Source: Akebia trifoliata
Taxonomy: Eukaryota > Streptophyta > Magnoliopsida > Ranunculales > Lardizabalaceae
Reading direction: 5' to 3'
NCBI GenBank assembly: GCA_017979445.1
Contig: CM030706.1
Coordinates: forward strand, 12,014,967-12,078,966
DNA length: 64,000 nt
Within the stretch, counting starts at the first letter, position 1; each line of letters begins with the position of its first letter. The position numbers and the translations under genes were made by a program. The notes beneath the pieces were generated by a model. That model was not told the origin of the DNA and searched no databases. It was given only the letters and a program-made list of their open reading frames with translations. Shown here in pieces: positions 45,146 through 57,840 of this stretch.

Positions 45146-46602
45146 CCAAATTCTCACTAATTACCATTAGTTAACTCGAGGACAAATTCTTTTCAAGTAG
45201 AGCGAACTGATGTAGAACATCTACAATTCTAGTTAGAGTTGTAGAATTTCTATTTCTAGTTCTAGTATGATTTCAATTTTATAGTTATGTTAAGGATACA
45301 ATTCTTTATTAGTTTTTAATTTGTTTTTATTATTTAGACTCTAATTAGACATGTTTAGAAGTATTCAAATTGAATTGCAATTGGATTAAAAAGTTATTAT
45401 GTTATATATATGTTAGGAATATTAATTTTTAATATTTTAGTAGGTTTCTAAGTTGTTATGATAAAGTTATCTATATAAAGAACTTTAAATTCGAAAATTG
45501 TACCGCATACATTCATCATTATTCAAATGTATATATGTCCATGCATTTGTATCCTTTATGAAATATGAAGAGTGTAACCCAAGTGCATTTGGCAGATTAT
45601 TATTAGCTTAAAATTATGCCCAAATAACTCCGTGTACTTATTTGACTTGGGTTTACCACTCTTAACCATTTAAGCTAATGGTTTAAGGCCATTGACACAG
45701 AAGCCCGACTAATAATAATAATTACAAGAAAAAAGTAAATAAATAAAGCTTGGTTTTATACATCACATTGTCTCTAATTGTAATTCAATTAAGAGGGTAT
45801 TTTTGTAAAATTTTGCAAATTTCAAGGTTTGTGAGATTTGGACCTAAGCGTGTGATTTCGTGTCAAAAGAGTTCTAGGAAGAATTGCACAAGCTTTCAAA
45901 TTTTCAAACAGCCCCTACCATTTTTTTAAATCTCGTCCGAGATTAAGACGACTCATCAAATATGTCTTGGTATCGTCCACCAACGAGAGTGATAGACAAG
46001 TCAAACGTATCAAATGAGATTTAAAACTATGATTCATTTTTCTTATTGTTGAACGAGATGAGATGTCAAAACAAGTATTAAAACCATGGCCCTTACTAAG
46101 TAGTAGAATATTGCCATATTTGAAAGTTGAAGAGATAAAGTAACATGCTCGGGAAAAATGAAAAGAATCTTGAAGGTTGAGTATCATGCTCGAGTGTACA
46201 ATATTTGTTGACGATGATTATTGAGTTGATTGGTGTAATCTCACATGGAGATGGAGGATGAATATGTTATTCGGTGGGTCAAGCTACATTATTTATCCTT
46301 TGCGATGCTTGGAGAATGGCTTCTAGTTTCGTTCTGGTTGATTGTCACCAAGTGGGTTTCATGTTATGTGATAAATTTGGCTCAGTTCATTTTTGTGTAT
46401 TTGTGGTAATGTATAATTTTTAAAATTTTAGAGAGTAGTTGTATAATTTTAGAAAGCTAATGGAACATTTTATAATTTTGTGAAGTTGAGGAGATTTCTA
46501 TAATTTTTAAGAGCGAGGTTCATTTAATTTGTGGGCTTTTTCCCCTGTAAACAGGGATGAGATGTCTAAATCTAAGAAAATGACATTAGGTCTCTAATTT
46601 TG

Positions 46603-46638
<36 letters not shown>

Positions 46639-46876
46639 TTTTTTTTTTTTTTCAGCTAGATAAGGAAGGGGTTAGTAGTTAATGGTGGTGAAGGTGAGTT
46701 CAACGGGATTTGAATCTAGATGTCCTGGAATCAACTCTCCTCAAGCCTTACCACTTAGCTAATTTAGCTCAGTGGCACCTTCATATAACGAATGCTATGC
46801 AATACAATTTGCTCTCAATTCGTTACATCATTTTCTACTCTTTTTGTTGTTATATTTATGTGCATTTTATCATAAC
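45146..46876. other. gypsy 3' flank and unassigned AT-rich DNA with a GA microsatellite
   Basis: After the integrase, AACTCGAGGACAAATTCTTT and GTAGAGCGAACTGATGTAG resemble the end of gypsy pol and its polypurine tract. TGTAGAACATCTACAATTC at about 45211 could begin the 3' LTR, whose end was not found. A GA repeat runs 46606-46635, followed by a T run. ORFs at 45915-46187 (minus) and 46710-46949 have no family. Confidence 0.45.
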
Positions 46877-48480
46877 TGTTAGATTTGAGTTTAATCTAAT
46901 GGTTAGGATAAATTCCTATATTGGAATCTTATATTTAGTAATGTTTTGAAATATTTTAAGAATTGGGTTTTCTTCTTCTAGGATTTGCGACAAAAAAGCA
47001 AAGGGGTGTACAAGGGTTTCGGGGTTTGGTTTTGTGTTAAAAACTTGAGTGAATATTTGTTAGTGAAGAAGATTGGATCTATTCGTGGACATAGACATAG
47101 TTGCCGAAAAACGTTAATCTTGGTGTTCTTTCTTATTTTCTTCATAATCGTGTTGAATAGGGATCTTCAAATTCACAAAAATTGATATCAAAGCGATCAG
47201 GTTCGTACAGAGAGATTGATTGTATTTTAGAAATTTCTTTTATCTAGATTATTGTAGGGGAACGTGCCACAAAACTATGGTTTAATACGATCGAAATGAA
47301 GAGTTCGATGTCAAGAGATTCGATGAAAGTAGTAATTTTTATTTTTGGCAAATAAGGGTGAGAATATACTGGTTCAATAAGGCCTGGCTAGAGTTTTGAA
47401 AGGGAAGTCCGATAAATTAGAGAAGATGACGGATGCAAATTGATGCGAGAATGGTTACTACAATTCGACTTTGTCTTGCAGATAACGTTTTGTTTAACGT
47501 TATGGAGGAACAATCGACATTAGAACTTTGGGAGAAGTTAAAAAATCTTTAAATGGGCAAGAACTTGACTAACAAGTTATTCCTTAAAAGTCAATTGCAT
47601 ACCTTAAAGAAGAGAGAGGGTGCGAATATCCATGAACACATGAATTTGTTCAAAAGATATTGTATCAACTGCACAAACTTGATGTTAAGTTGGAGGAAGA
47701 AGACAATGCCTTTATGTTTCTTACATCGCTTTCAGATTCCTACAAAAATCTGGTGGCAATACTTCTATATGAGAAGGATAAAGTGAAGTTAGAAGAGGTA
47801 AAAACAACGCTCCTATCAAATAATATTAGAAGAAGGCCCAATCTTAAAGGTAATGGTCAATGATTGATTAATTGTTCGTGAAAGGAATCAGTGAGGAACG
47901 AGTTTGGATAAGGGATATGAAAATAGTAGGAGTATATCCAAATCAAAGGGGAAGTGCAACATACAATTTTAATATTGTAAGGAATATGATCACACCAAGA
48001 AGGATTGTTCGGTTTGTACAATAAAGAAACAAAAATAAAGTAGGAATAGTTCTAGTAATGTGACTATTGCAGTGGAAAGTGGAGATGGATATGAAGATTA
48101 CTATGGAAATGTTCTCAAAATATCCAAAAGTAAGCATACTTTCTCCAATGATTAGTAGATTAATAGGTTGTTTTATTCACATATGCTTTAGGAAAGATTA
48201 TTTTGATACATTCCAAGAAAGGAAGACAGGTGTGGCCTCTTTGGGTGATGGATTTGTTTGTGATGTCACAAGAATTGGTATGGTAAAAATCAAAATATTT
48301 GATGGAGTGATACGCATTTTTGGGTAGTGTGACTTTTGTCCCAAATATGCAAAAAAAATTAATACCACTTGGTAGGTTGGACTCCATGGGTTGTAGATAT
48401 TCAGTTAGAGGTGGAGTTATGAAAATCACATGTGGTTGTATGATCCTAATAAGGAGAAAAGTAAGGTGAGTTATATTGTC
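46877..48480 (+). mobile_element. Ty1/copia element: 5' LTR, PBS, gag and protease part, 3'-truncated
   Basis: LTR: 46877-47177 (301 bp), TGTTAGATTTGAG to CAAATTCACA. PBS: TGATATCAAAGC at 47183-47194. Gag-protease follows. The element fades after about 48480; RT, integrase and 3' LTR are not present. Confidence 0.8.
47260..48480 (+). pseudogene. copia gag-protease pseudogene (TNT1-94-like)
   Basis: Frames give NEEFDVKRFDESSNFYFWQI, LADNVLFNVMEEQSTLELWE, KLFLKSQLHTLKKREGANIH and FLTSLSDSYKNLVAILLYEK, the usual gag order. A CCHC-like C-KEYDHTKKDC lies near 47975. Then come SPMISRLIGCFIHICFRKDY and FDTFQERKTGVASLGDGF, corresponding to the retropepsin region, and SVTFVPNMQKKLIPLGRLDS with RYSVRGGVMKIT up to about 48430. 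The retropepsin active-site Asp is not recoverable. Several stops and at least three frame changes. Confidence 0.85.
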
Positions 48481-48744
48481 TGATGGAAAATAAAGTGATA
48501 CATGGTATTTTCAAGATCTTGACGAGTGGTTGGAAACAAGATATACAAAGTAGTAGACATCTATGGGGAGTCCTTTTCGTAAATGGGGCAAAGATGGCTT
48601 CGAGTTTCCAAATTGATGATGATTGTGAGGAAGTTCCTATGGTTCGAGAGGACAAGTCGATGTCCCTCTCTAGAGTTGACTAAGTAGTCGGGTCAGGGTA
48701 GCTACACATGTGCATTGGCCCTATGATCGATTCGGAGTGGACTA
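48481..48744. other. unassigned segment between copia and plastid insertion
   Basis: A 66-codon ORF (48483-48683) has no recognised family. It may be diverged copia sequence. The plastid match starts at about 48745. Confidence 0.4.
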
Positions 48745-49116
48745 AGATGATTTGATAGTGTTTACATTATAGTTTTATGATTCAGAATATCATTTCCTAT
48801 TTGATCCCTTTGAATTCCATATTTGAAATTACGATCGGACCTATTCATTAAAAAGAATCGATTCGATTCATTTCTTATGTACCCATACATGCTATATTAG
48901 ATTTGAATCAGATTTTGGATCAATCTATATTGATTAGTTTCCCCCATTATGTTGTTAGCAAATACCATTGTTTTTTGTTTTAGATCTTCCAAATCATTCC
49001 CATAGGAGATCCAAATTGATTTTTTCTAAACCTTCGATAAAAAGATTTACTCTCTTTATAAAAAAATAAGAGGTGGAATCAATAAAGATTTCTTTTTGAA
49101 TCATCCTTAAGAGTTG

Positions 49117-50680
49117 AATATTGTAGATAACTCATTTTTGCACTTGCCTGATTAATTAACTTATCAACTCGATTGCGACGGTTCCCAATGATGGATGAAT
49201 ATTCTAATATTTTTAGTTGTTACTAGATGTGTTTCAAAAGTTCGGATGAAATATTTCAAATAAGTAAACTTTAGAAACCATGCTACGTTAAGAAAATATG
49301 ATCTAAAAACATAGAAATTATCATTTTCAGACAAAAAGAAATTTTACAAAAAAAAATCATCAAAAAATGATCAAATTACCAAAATACTCCTTACATCAGA
49401 ACACCCTAAAGCTTATATTACACTTAGGAAAACTCTTTCTAACACATAAAACAACAAACTAAAATCAAATAAATTATCTTGTCTATTTTCAAGAAATTTG
49501 ACAAAATTATAAAATTATCCCTCATAGGGTTTCACTATCATTTCACGTCAAAAATGCATAAGTGACACAAACCAATACTCTCATTAAATTCTTTACGAAA
49601 AAATGATTACAAATATTGAAAACAACCTCTCAATGCAAAAATTCTCATTGAGGGTAAAATGATAATTTTCCAATCCTAAAATTTAAAATTTTGAAACTAA
49701 TAATTAAACATTAATTAACGTAAAGTAAAATCTTAATAAATCAAATTAAAATTTTTGAATAAATCAAATCAATTAATTAAGCCCGCATGCTGAATTTTAA
49801 GTGATTGCTCATTTACTTAAATAGGGCCTACATGATATTTAATAAAGAACCCTCTATCGGGGGTCCTAAAGAATTAAAAATATAATTTAATAAAGAACCC
49901 TTCATTTAGGGGGGTTCTAAAAATTAAAAGAATTCTTATTCTACGTAAATAAAAAAATTCAAAATTCAAATAAAACTTATCTAAAATATTATCCTAATCT
50001 AAACAACTTAACAAATTAGTTAGAGATAAACCTTATCTCTAAGAAACCTAATTAAACCTTAATCTTATTATAAAACTCTTTAAAAATGAATCTCTATCAT
50101 TTAATTTCATAGGTCAAGAGAAATCTTAGAAAATCAAGGCAAAAAACTTTCTAAATACTTCCCAAAAATCCTAAATTGGAAGCCACAAGTTCATACCTAA
50201 ACTTGAACCATAATTTTCAACTTAAAAAACACATAGAAACTTTTAAAAACACCCCGACAAGTCAGTAAAACATTCAGATCTAAGAAAAGAAAGTCTCATC
50301 TCGAAGATCAAAGGCAGATCTAGCAACAAAGATAAAGTAAGAAGATTCACACGAGGAATGCTCTCCGCCAATTTTTGAAGGAATTGACCATCGCAATCAC
50401 TTAGGTAAAAATAAAGGTAAATTCTCATTTATTCCAGATCTAAGCTATCTTGCAATGTAAGTCTTTAGGAAGAGTAGAGACCGACTTTCGCATAGCGGGA
50501 TTGGTGCCTAACACCTTCCAGTCCCGTAACCTGATTCTCATACTCATGATCTTTTTGTAGTTTAGTATTTCTTATTCATTTAGAGTCATTGGTTTTGGTA
50601 CATAGACCATAAACTAGGTGGCGATTCCAAAAAAAATAACAACGGATCCACACACACGGATAGAGGGCATTTTCAAATAC
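49117..50680 (+). mobile_element. solo LTR inside the ycf2 insertion, with 5-bp TSD
   Basis: LTR 49122-50675 (1554 bp), TGTAGATAACTC to GGCATTTTCA. Flanks AATAT (49117-49121) and AATAC (50676-50680) match the ycf2 target ...GTTG-AATAC-CTC, so both sides are still readable. It is homologous to 1-1231: the same CCCTCATAGGGTT, TGACACAAACCAATA, GGTGCCTAACACCTTCCAG and AACTAGGTGGCGA blocks. No internal retroelement sequence remains. Confidence 0.85.
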
Positions 50681-51066
50681 CTCATAAAAGAATTTTTTTA
50701 TCCAATGCGTAGGAATCAATAGAAAAAAAAATCCCTTAGAAAAGGTAAATTCTTATTTATTCCAGATCTAGGCTATTTTGTAATATAAGTCTTTGGGAAG
50801 AATGAGACCGGTTTTCGCTTAATGGGAATGGTACCTAACACCTTCCAGTCCCGTAACTTGATTCCCATACCCATGATCTTTTTGTAGTTTAGTATTTCTT
50901 ATCCGTTTAGAGTCATTGTTTTTGGTACCTAGACCACAAAACTAGGTGGCGACTCCCAAAAAAATAACAGCGGATCCACACCCACGGATAGAGGGCGTTT
51001 TCAAATACCTCATAAAAGTAATTTTTTTATCCAATCTGTATGAATCAATAGAAAAGGAAAATCCCT
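50416..51066 (+). repeat. 328-bp tandem duplication across the LTR / ycf2 junction
   Basis: Unit 1 starts GGTAAATTCTCATTTATTCC at 50416 and unit 2 starts GGTAAATTCTTATTTATTCC at 50744. Each holds the last 260 bp of the LTR plus about 60 bp of ycf2 (AATACCTCATAAAAG to AATCCCTTA). The second LTR end is at 51003. The copies differ at about 5-8% of sites by eye. Confidence 0.9.
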
Positions 51067-51580
51067 TATGATACACCAGATTCGACTCGATTATTGATAG
51101 ATTGAACAGATCTTCCATTTTGTGAAATCTCTCTTCTAATTCAAAATCGGGGTGTAATGTGTATCCTCACTATTCCGATCCTCGAATAGAGGAAAAAAAA
51201 AAAAGATTTTGGTTCAAGAATAATATCTTATTGGAACTGTCTATATTTGATTCATCCTTCGGAACTACATCACATCCTAGATCTAGTGAAATAAAATGAA
51301 ATGAGTCGGTATTTTGTAAATACGTAATTATCTTGTTCATATCAATCATTTCTTTATTTTCCGTTCTCTTGGAAGGGACAAAAAAAACATTTTTTTTGGT
51401 TTCTTCACCAATTTCTAATCTTTAGTGGACCTTTGAGTAGGCGTCAAACCCAGATAAAGTTTTGACCATTTGTCAGAAAAATAAAATAAATTGATTTTGT
51501 AGGATTTTAAAGAAATTCTTTGATTTCTTTCAGAAGCAGATGATTATTCATCTACTTGTCACGTTCCGTGAATAGCCAGG

Positions 51581-53929
51581 TGAAAGCACCTCGACACTTT
51601 TCATAATAAATAAAAAGTATTTGTTGAATTGAAAAATTTTCTGCGATTGGGAGTCGCCACCTAATTTAAATCTAGGAACCAAAAATAACTCTAACATGGA
51701 ATAGGGTCGATTTATGACTAAAGAAATAGGCAAGGGGTTGAGTTACGGGTTTCGAAAGGTGTTAGGTATTGAACCTGTCTGATCAAGATGATATGTCTCT
51801 ACTATAATCCAAGACTATCATATGGTAAATAGAAGAAGGCTATGGTCAAACTAATAGATTAATTGTCCTAGGGTTATTTTGTAGAGACCAAGGTAAAGGT
51901 CAAATTCCAAGGTCCAAGGGTTCAAGCCCAAACATCATCTTTTTATGTCAGAATAGCCAATTGAATTTTATGGTGATGATTTTCCAATTTTTTGTGCATT
52001 GGAAATAAAAATGGAAAAAACCTAAATTTCATACTCAAAATTCTGAGGCTCACATGACATAATAAGAAATAATGTGCATCTTTTTATCACAAAAATTTAG
52101 CGAATCGACTCACCAATTTCATGAAGAGAACGAAAATTAATTGATTCACTAACTCATGAAAAATCTGAATTTTAAATCAAATCCCAACCCATAAGAAATC
52201 TGAATTTTAAATCGATCGTCATCCTATGAAAAATCCGAATTTTAAATCAAAGTTATTTTGTTTATTCAATAAAATAACTATCAAAGTTTATTCGAAACGG
52301 GGTCCTGACGATGCATGGAACCAAAGTTGTTAAAATAGTGAAAACTGGTAAAAATTTGATTAAGTGTCGGAAACTCAAATTTTCAAAGTTCTTGAAATTG
52401 AAAACGAATTTTTGAAAATAAAAGCCTTGAACACGAGATTCGACATCATGTAATTTTATTGCCTAATTCAAAGTAATGAAAAAGATATTCATTTTTGAAA
52501 ATCTAACGAAAACGTCGAAATTTACGTTTTATTCGTGAAACCAAAATTCGAATTTTGATCCTTTGAGATTTGGATTTTAAAACCATTCCCATTGTTCCAA
52601 AATGGGGGGTAAAACCTCAATTACATTAAAGAACTTAAAATAAATAGAAAGTAAAAAAATTAAAGAGGACATTTACTTTAATGAAAATGTTTTTAATGAA
52701 ATAAATGACCTACAAGTGAAGGAGAGTTCAAGGTAAAAATAAGGTGTAGTTTTTGAAAAAAAATTGTGCTTTTGGATGATGGATCACGGTGGGACCATAC
52801 TCAAAGATGGTGGAACCATAAAAAAGTTTCAGATTTTGCAAAATTTTGATTTTTCGTCATTTCTTTCGGGTTTTTCACTTATTCTTCAATTCTATTAACC
52901 CACCCATGAATCAATATTAAAATAATATGAGAACACATCAAACCATGAGAGTCTTGGCGTGATTTTAGAACTAAACGAAGCACATTCTACGATTTAAAAA
53001 TAAATAATAAGTTTTGTTAAAAATCTAAATGCATATTTTCAAAATTTACGGCTACTAATAAGAATTATGAGTCCTTTACAAAGTTGTGATTGTTGGACAC
53101 AATGGATTAGCTTGGAAATCAATGATAGAAGGTGTGGAATTTCAAAATTGGGTGAACTTGGGTGCCAATGATCGGTTTGACTGCGAAATCCTCAATGAAG
53201 GTGTTCTTCTACTTTCAATGATGATAGACTACTCTTCTTCAAATTGGATAGGACTCCAAGTGGGTAGAATCGAAACCACACGCTGTCTTTGGTGAGGGAC
53301 CAAGAGAAAGAAAAAGAAATGAAGGTTGAATGGGGTGAGAACGTGGAGCTCGTCAATACTGACGACTTCTTGACGACGTTAATACACACGACATTGATTG
53401 CGAAGGATCTCGCCGCGAGATAGAAGAAATCTGGGTTGGAAAATGGGTGGTTGGTTCTTTGTAATTAGAGAGGAGAAAATGAAATAAAAGAATGGCTAAG
53501 CTCTTTTATAAAAAAATTTTGGGTATTTTTGTTATTTTTCACTCGTTTTCCATTTTCGACGGTAACTTGACCATTTGGACTCGAAAAATAATAAATGAGT
53601 ATTCTATTTCGAATATTTTTTCGTTGCGGACCTAACAGTGTCATAGAATTTTTTTGATTCTGGTTCTAACAAAATTTCACTATTTTGGGTCTCACTCAAC
53701 ACGAAATTCGAAGATTTTATAACTTTTTCATTCGAATTTGAATTTGAACTTGCTTACAGGCTAAAGTATATATTTTGACCTTTTTGAATCTAATGGAGAA
53801 GTCGGTTTTCCTTGACAATGAACATAACAATATCTGAGTATTTTACTCTAAGTCCCTATTTCGGAATTTTTCTCAAAATATCACCATTTGATTTCTTTGA
53901 GATACAAGTTAAAAACTCGGGATATTACA
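51581..53929 (-). mobile_element. long LTR in minus orientation between ycf2 and copia fragments
   Basis: On the minus strand it starts TGTAATATCCCGAG (53929) and ends GGTGCTTTCA (51581), 2349 bp. Near its 3' end are GGTGGCGACTCCCAATCG and a CAATACCTAACACCTTTCG block, the same modules as in the other long LTRs here. It encodes nothing recognisable. Flanks CCAGG (left, in ycf2) and TTCTA (right, in copia RT) do not match, so this is not a simple insertion. Confidence 0.7.
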
Positions 53930-55973
53930 TTCTATGTAAATTTTCTCATTTAATTTATCATTTAAAAATATTATTTTCACATTCATTTGATATATTTCAA
54001 GTTTATATAAAGCAACAATCACTATTAACATCTAAATGGATGTAACTCTCGTAATAGGTGAATATGTATTCATATAATCCAAACTTTTATTTTTATTTGA
54101 ATCCTTTGGCAATAAGTCTTGTCTTATATTTATCAATGAAATCATTGGATATCATTTTTCTCTTACAGATCCATTTGCAACCTATTGATTTGTTTTATAG
54201 TGGAAGACTTATTAATTTTCATTTATGATTTTGCATAATGGATTGAATATCATTATTCATAACCTCTTTTTAAAATGGTGCTTCAAGAGTGGAAATGGCC
54301 TCCTTATAGTTTTGAAGCTACAACAAATATATTAGAAAATCTGGAATAAAATACTTTGAGGTCTTAGCTCTTTTATGACATCTACGTTCATTTTCATGAT
54401 GTACACTATCATAATCTTCGTTATGATGACTACTAGTTGCAATGTCATGTGTTCTTTTATTAGAATGTATATTTTCTAAATTCCTGTAAGAAAAAATATT
54501 TTTAAAAAATATAACATCTTTAAACTTGATGATTATATATTTTTATCAATATCAAGCATATTAGATTTACAGATAAGAAATCGAAACATGCTGTAATTAT
54601 TAGCCTTACCAATAAATATATAGTCAATCGCTTTAAGACCTAATTTAGTCCTTTTTGGTGTTAGAACAACTACCTTGGCAATGCATCCTCCCACTTTCAA
54701 AAAATTATACTAAGGTACTCTGTCTTTTCATAATTCATATGGTTTCTTATTAGATTTCTTGTGGGTTATTTTATTAAGAATGTAATTTGTGAAAAATAAG
54801 ACTTTCCTCATAAGTTTTGTGGTAAACCAGAACAATTAAGCATAATATTTTCCATGTCTTTTAGTGTTATATTTTTCCTCTCAGTAATTTTATTTTGCTA
54901 AGGTGTATAGGGTGTTGTAACTTGGTGAATAATATCATGTTGTACACATAACTCATCAAAAGGTAATGAATCATATTCAATACATTGATCTGTTCTTAGG
55001 ACCTTAATTTTCTTATTGAGTTGATTCTCAATCTAATTTTTATAAATAATGAACATGTCCAATGCTTCATATTTACTTCTAAGTAAGTACACATAACTAT
55101 ATCTTATGCAGTCATCAATAAAAGTAACGAAGTACTTTTTACCTCCTCTAGTTTGAATAAATTTTAAAACACATAAATTACTACTTATTAATTCTAGAGG
55201 TTCAATTATTCTTTTAACTGAATGAAAATGTTGTTTAGCAAACTTAGATTCTATACATATTTGACATTTATAATTATTATCAATATGAAATTTTGGCAAC
55301 CATCCTAAATGGACCAATCTTCTTAATGAATCATAATTTACATGCATTAACCTATTAGGCCAATATTATTGATCAGGCCAACATATACATTATATTTAAA
55401 TAGCCTTTCACATAAGTACCCTTTGCCCACAAATAAACCACCCTTTAATCAAGACAATTTTTTCTAACTCAAAAACTAACTTGAATCCATTCTTATTCGG
55501 CAATGATCCAGATACTAGATTTTTCTAAATGTTGAGTACATGTAACACATCATTCAGAATAAGCTCCTTCCTTAAAGTAAACTTTAACACTACTTTTCCT
55601 TGAACTATAATTGTTGGAGTCGAAGAGTTCTCCATAAAAACTTGTTCTCCTATTTCAACCATTTTATAGTTTGTAAACAAACTTTTATTGAAACATATGT
55701 GATGACTAGCTCTTGTGTCTACCTACCATTCTATGGTACTTCCAATCAAATTAGTTTTAGAGATAACCGTTGAAAGATCGATGTTAGAAACAATTACTAA
55801 AAGATTCTCCACTTCAGTCACGTTGACTTGAGCAAGTTTATTCTTGAAAGTATTTTTCCTTTAGACGAATCTTGTCCCTTACACTTAAGAAAATCCTTGG
55901 TGTGCTGTTTGGGTTTATTGCAAATATAACAGTTACCCTTGAACCTTTTAGATTCCTTGCCTTTAGGTCCCTA

Positions 55974-56250
55974 CACTACGTCAAAAAAGCCCAAATTCTG
56001 CACTTATTTAGCGTTTATTTCGACGGCCCAAATCTCACGTTTATATTCGTCGGCCCAAAATCAGTAATTAAGCCCACTAAAATAAATCGACAGTCCCAGC
56101 CCAACGAACACTGCGAGAGCCCGGCGCTGCTGCAGCGGTAAATTCGGCGGTTCTAACCCGTCGTTTTTATTTCGTCGGTCCAAAGCCCACGTTTAGGCCC
56201 ATACAATAATTCGACAGGCTTAGCCCACCGAATTTTTTCATCGTTTTACC
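55974..56250 (+). repeat. CACTA left terminal and subterminal repeats
   Basis: After the CACTA terminus come repeated TTCGACGGCCCAAA, TTCGTCGGCCCAAA, TCGACAGTCCCAGCCCA and TTCGACAGGCTTAGCCCA blocks, several per 100 bp. Confidence 0.85.
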
Positions 56251-56600
56251 GGCCCAACGGACTCTCCCTCTCTCATTAGTCTATTTCATTCTCTCGCACG
56301 AACTCTCCTCTCTCACTGTTTCATTCTCTCCTCTCGATCTCTCTGATCTCTCGAACTCTCGGACTCTCGGTCTATCGATCTTTCTGATCTCTCTAACTCT
56401 CGATCTCTCTGATCTGTTGAGCTCTTGGTCTCTTGAATTCTCTGATCTCTTCTCTCTCTGTAACTCGCTCGATCTCTCATCTCTCTGTATTGGATCTCTC
56501 TCTCACCTATTTGATCGATTGATATAGAAAATTATCGATCGTCTTTTTCGATTTAAGCTCAATCGAAGAACTGAAGCTCAAATCCTCTGAAGTTCCAGTA
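56251..56600 (+). other. CT-rich stretch and possible first exon of a CACTA transcript
   Basis: 56262-56530 is dominated by CTCTC/GATCTCT units. It runs into TCGATTTAAGCTCAATCGAAG and a donor-like CCAGTAAGTATTC at about 56596. This resembles a 5' UTR exon with a donor. The following 57-kb stretch to 57430 has no recognisable coding sequence. Confidence 0.4.
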
Positions 56601-57436
56601 AGTATTCTTTTATTCATTTGGTTCTTTGAGATTTAATTTTGATCTGTTTAAGAAACTATGAATTGCAGATCTAAAATATGAGAATGGTAATTCAAATACT
56701 GAAATTATCGGCTCTTCTTTGGAATTTTGAATTATTTATGTAGATCTGGTTGTTGATGTTTAATTTTTTGAATGAGGTTTGATAACATTCCATGTCAAAA
56801 TTTAATTTGTCTATCAATCTCCAATATATTTTTACTTTTTTTTTCTTCTGATTCACACAAGGAAAGTCACTGAATATATCATATTGCTTCTCATATTGTA
56901 ATTTTTATTAATTTTCATGTTGATTATTTTTCATCTGGTGTTAATGTTATTGTATCCGTGGTGTTTAAAGAACAATTCCCAGCAAGGTATTAATGTGATT
57001 ATAGCCATGGTGTATAATCATGTTTTTCTTTTTTTCCTGAAATGTTGAAGTTGTACTTGATGCATTTCGTTAATTTTTTGTATGTGTTGCCACCTTTTGG
57101 GAAAAAAATTTGTGGCTGTGGGGCATCATCACTATAAGGAACAGTAGCCTTTGATTCATTTTTCCCTGTAGATGATATTTATAATCTACCATAGTTTTTA
57201 TGAGTACTCTACTGATGATGGTGCTTTAACAGTATTTGGACAATGTAGTGATTAGACAATCTATTGATGATAGGGCTTTAACATTAACCTTCAATTCTTT
57301 TTTATCCTGTAGATGTTGTTTTGATCTACTAAAGTTCTTCTGAGTATGTGGTTGGATCCCTCCCTCATAAAAGTGCATGAAAGGAACAAAATACCACTAA
57401 GAGAAAATCTGTGGTTGGCATGAAAGGAAAACTCAG

Positions 57437-57840
57437 TTCAAAAGATTAAACAAACATTCACACCACATTACCCAGTTGAGTAGCCAAAAGCCAAAGAAAT
57501 ACTTACCGATATTCCCATGAATGTTAAATCCCTCATCCCAGCCAGGCAGGTGTTTTCTAGCCTTCCCCTTCCAATCTTCTTCAAAACTAGGAGATAGAGT
57601 GTAGAGTACCAGCTTGAAAGAGTTGAGTTGAATTGGTCCCAACCACAATGTGTCAGTCCTCCATCTCAGCGTTCCCCATCAAGTTGTGTAATCTTTTTAC
57701 TTGTTTGGCGAATTCAGGTTCCAAGAACCAACAAAGGGGCCCAATATCAGCGTAGTAGCTCATTCTTCGCCAAAACAGCTCAAACACTGTTGGATCACCA
57801 CTGTAAATATTATATGTTAGTGTACACTCTCTAAGCAAAC
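57437..57840 (-). pseudogene. alliinase / tryptophan aminotransferase-related (TAR3/4-like) fragment in the CACTA
   Basis: Minus strand gives YSGDPTVFELFWRRMSYYAD, then LCWFLEPEFAKQVKRLHNLM and GNAEMED (57653-57838). In the next frame follows IVVGTNSTQLFQAG-LYTLSP. These match the N-terminal part of the PLP-dependent alliinase C-terminal family (GDPT-FE-FW, CWFLEPEL--QI-RLH, GNA-T-D-IVVGTGSTQLF). An internal deletion has removed the stretch between FWRRM and SYY found in the family. One extra base sits after QAG, and everything downstream, including the PLP lysine, is gone. Whether the parent made auxin precursor (TAR) or another product cannot be told. Confidence 0.75.

Larger units (their letters stand above)
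48745..51580 (-). pseudogene. ycf2: nuclear plastid DNA (NUPT): ycf2 fragment, split by a solo LTR
   Basis: Two pieces on the minus strand read as consecutive parts of the plastid ycf2 protein. The piece at 51004-51580 gives [48 protein letters not shown] and [19 protein letters not shown]. The piece at 48745-49121 then gives [26 protein letters not shown] text ([15 protein letters not shown]) and [20 protein letters not shown] to LNHKTIM. Small indels and stops show it is not functional. In plastids Ycf2 is a large membrane-bound ATPase-like protein tied to the import motor; this is about 950 bp of its gene. Sequence 49122-50675 between the pieces is an inserted LTR. Confidence 0.85.

Noticed and set aside
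48745..51580. functional ycf2
   Set aside because: It is a short piece with stops, split by an LTR, in nuclear repeat DNA. The window is not plastid sequence.
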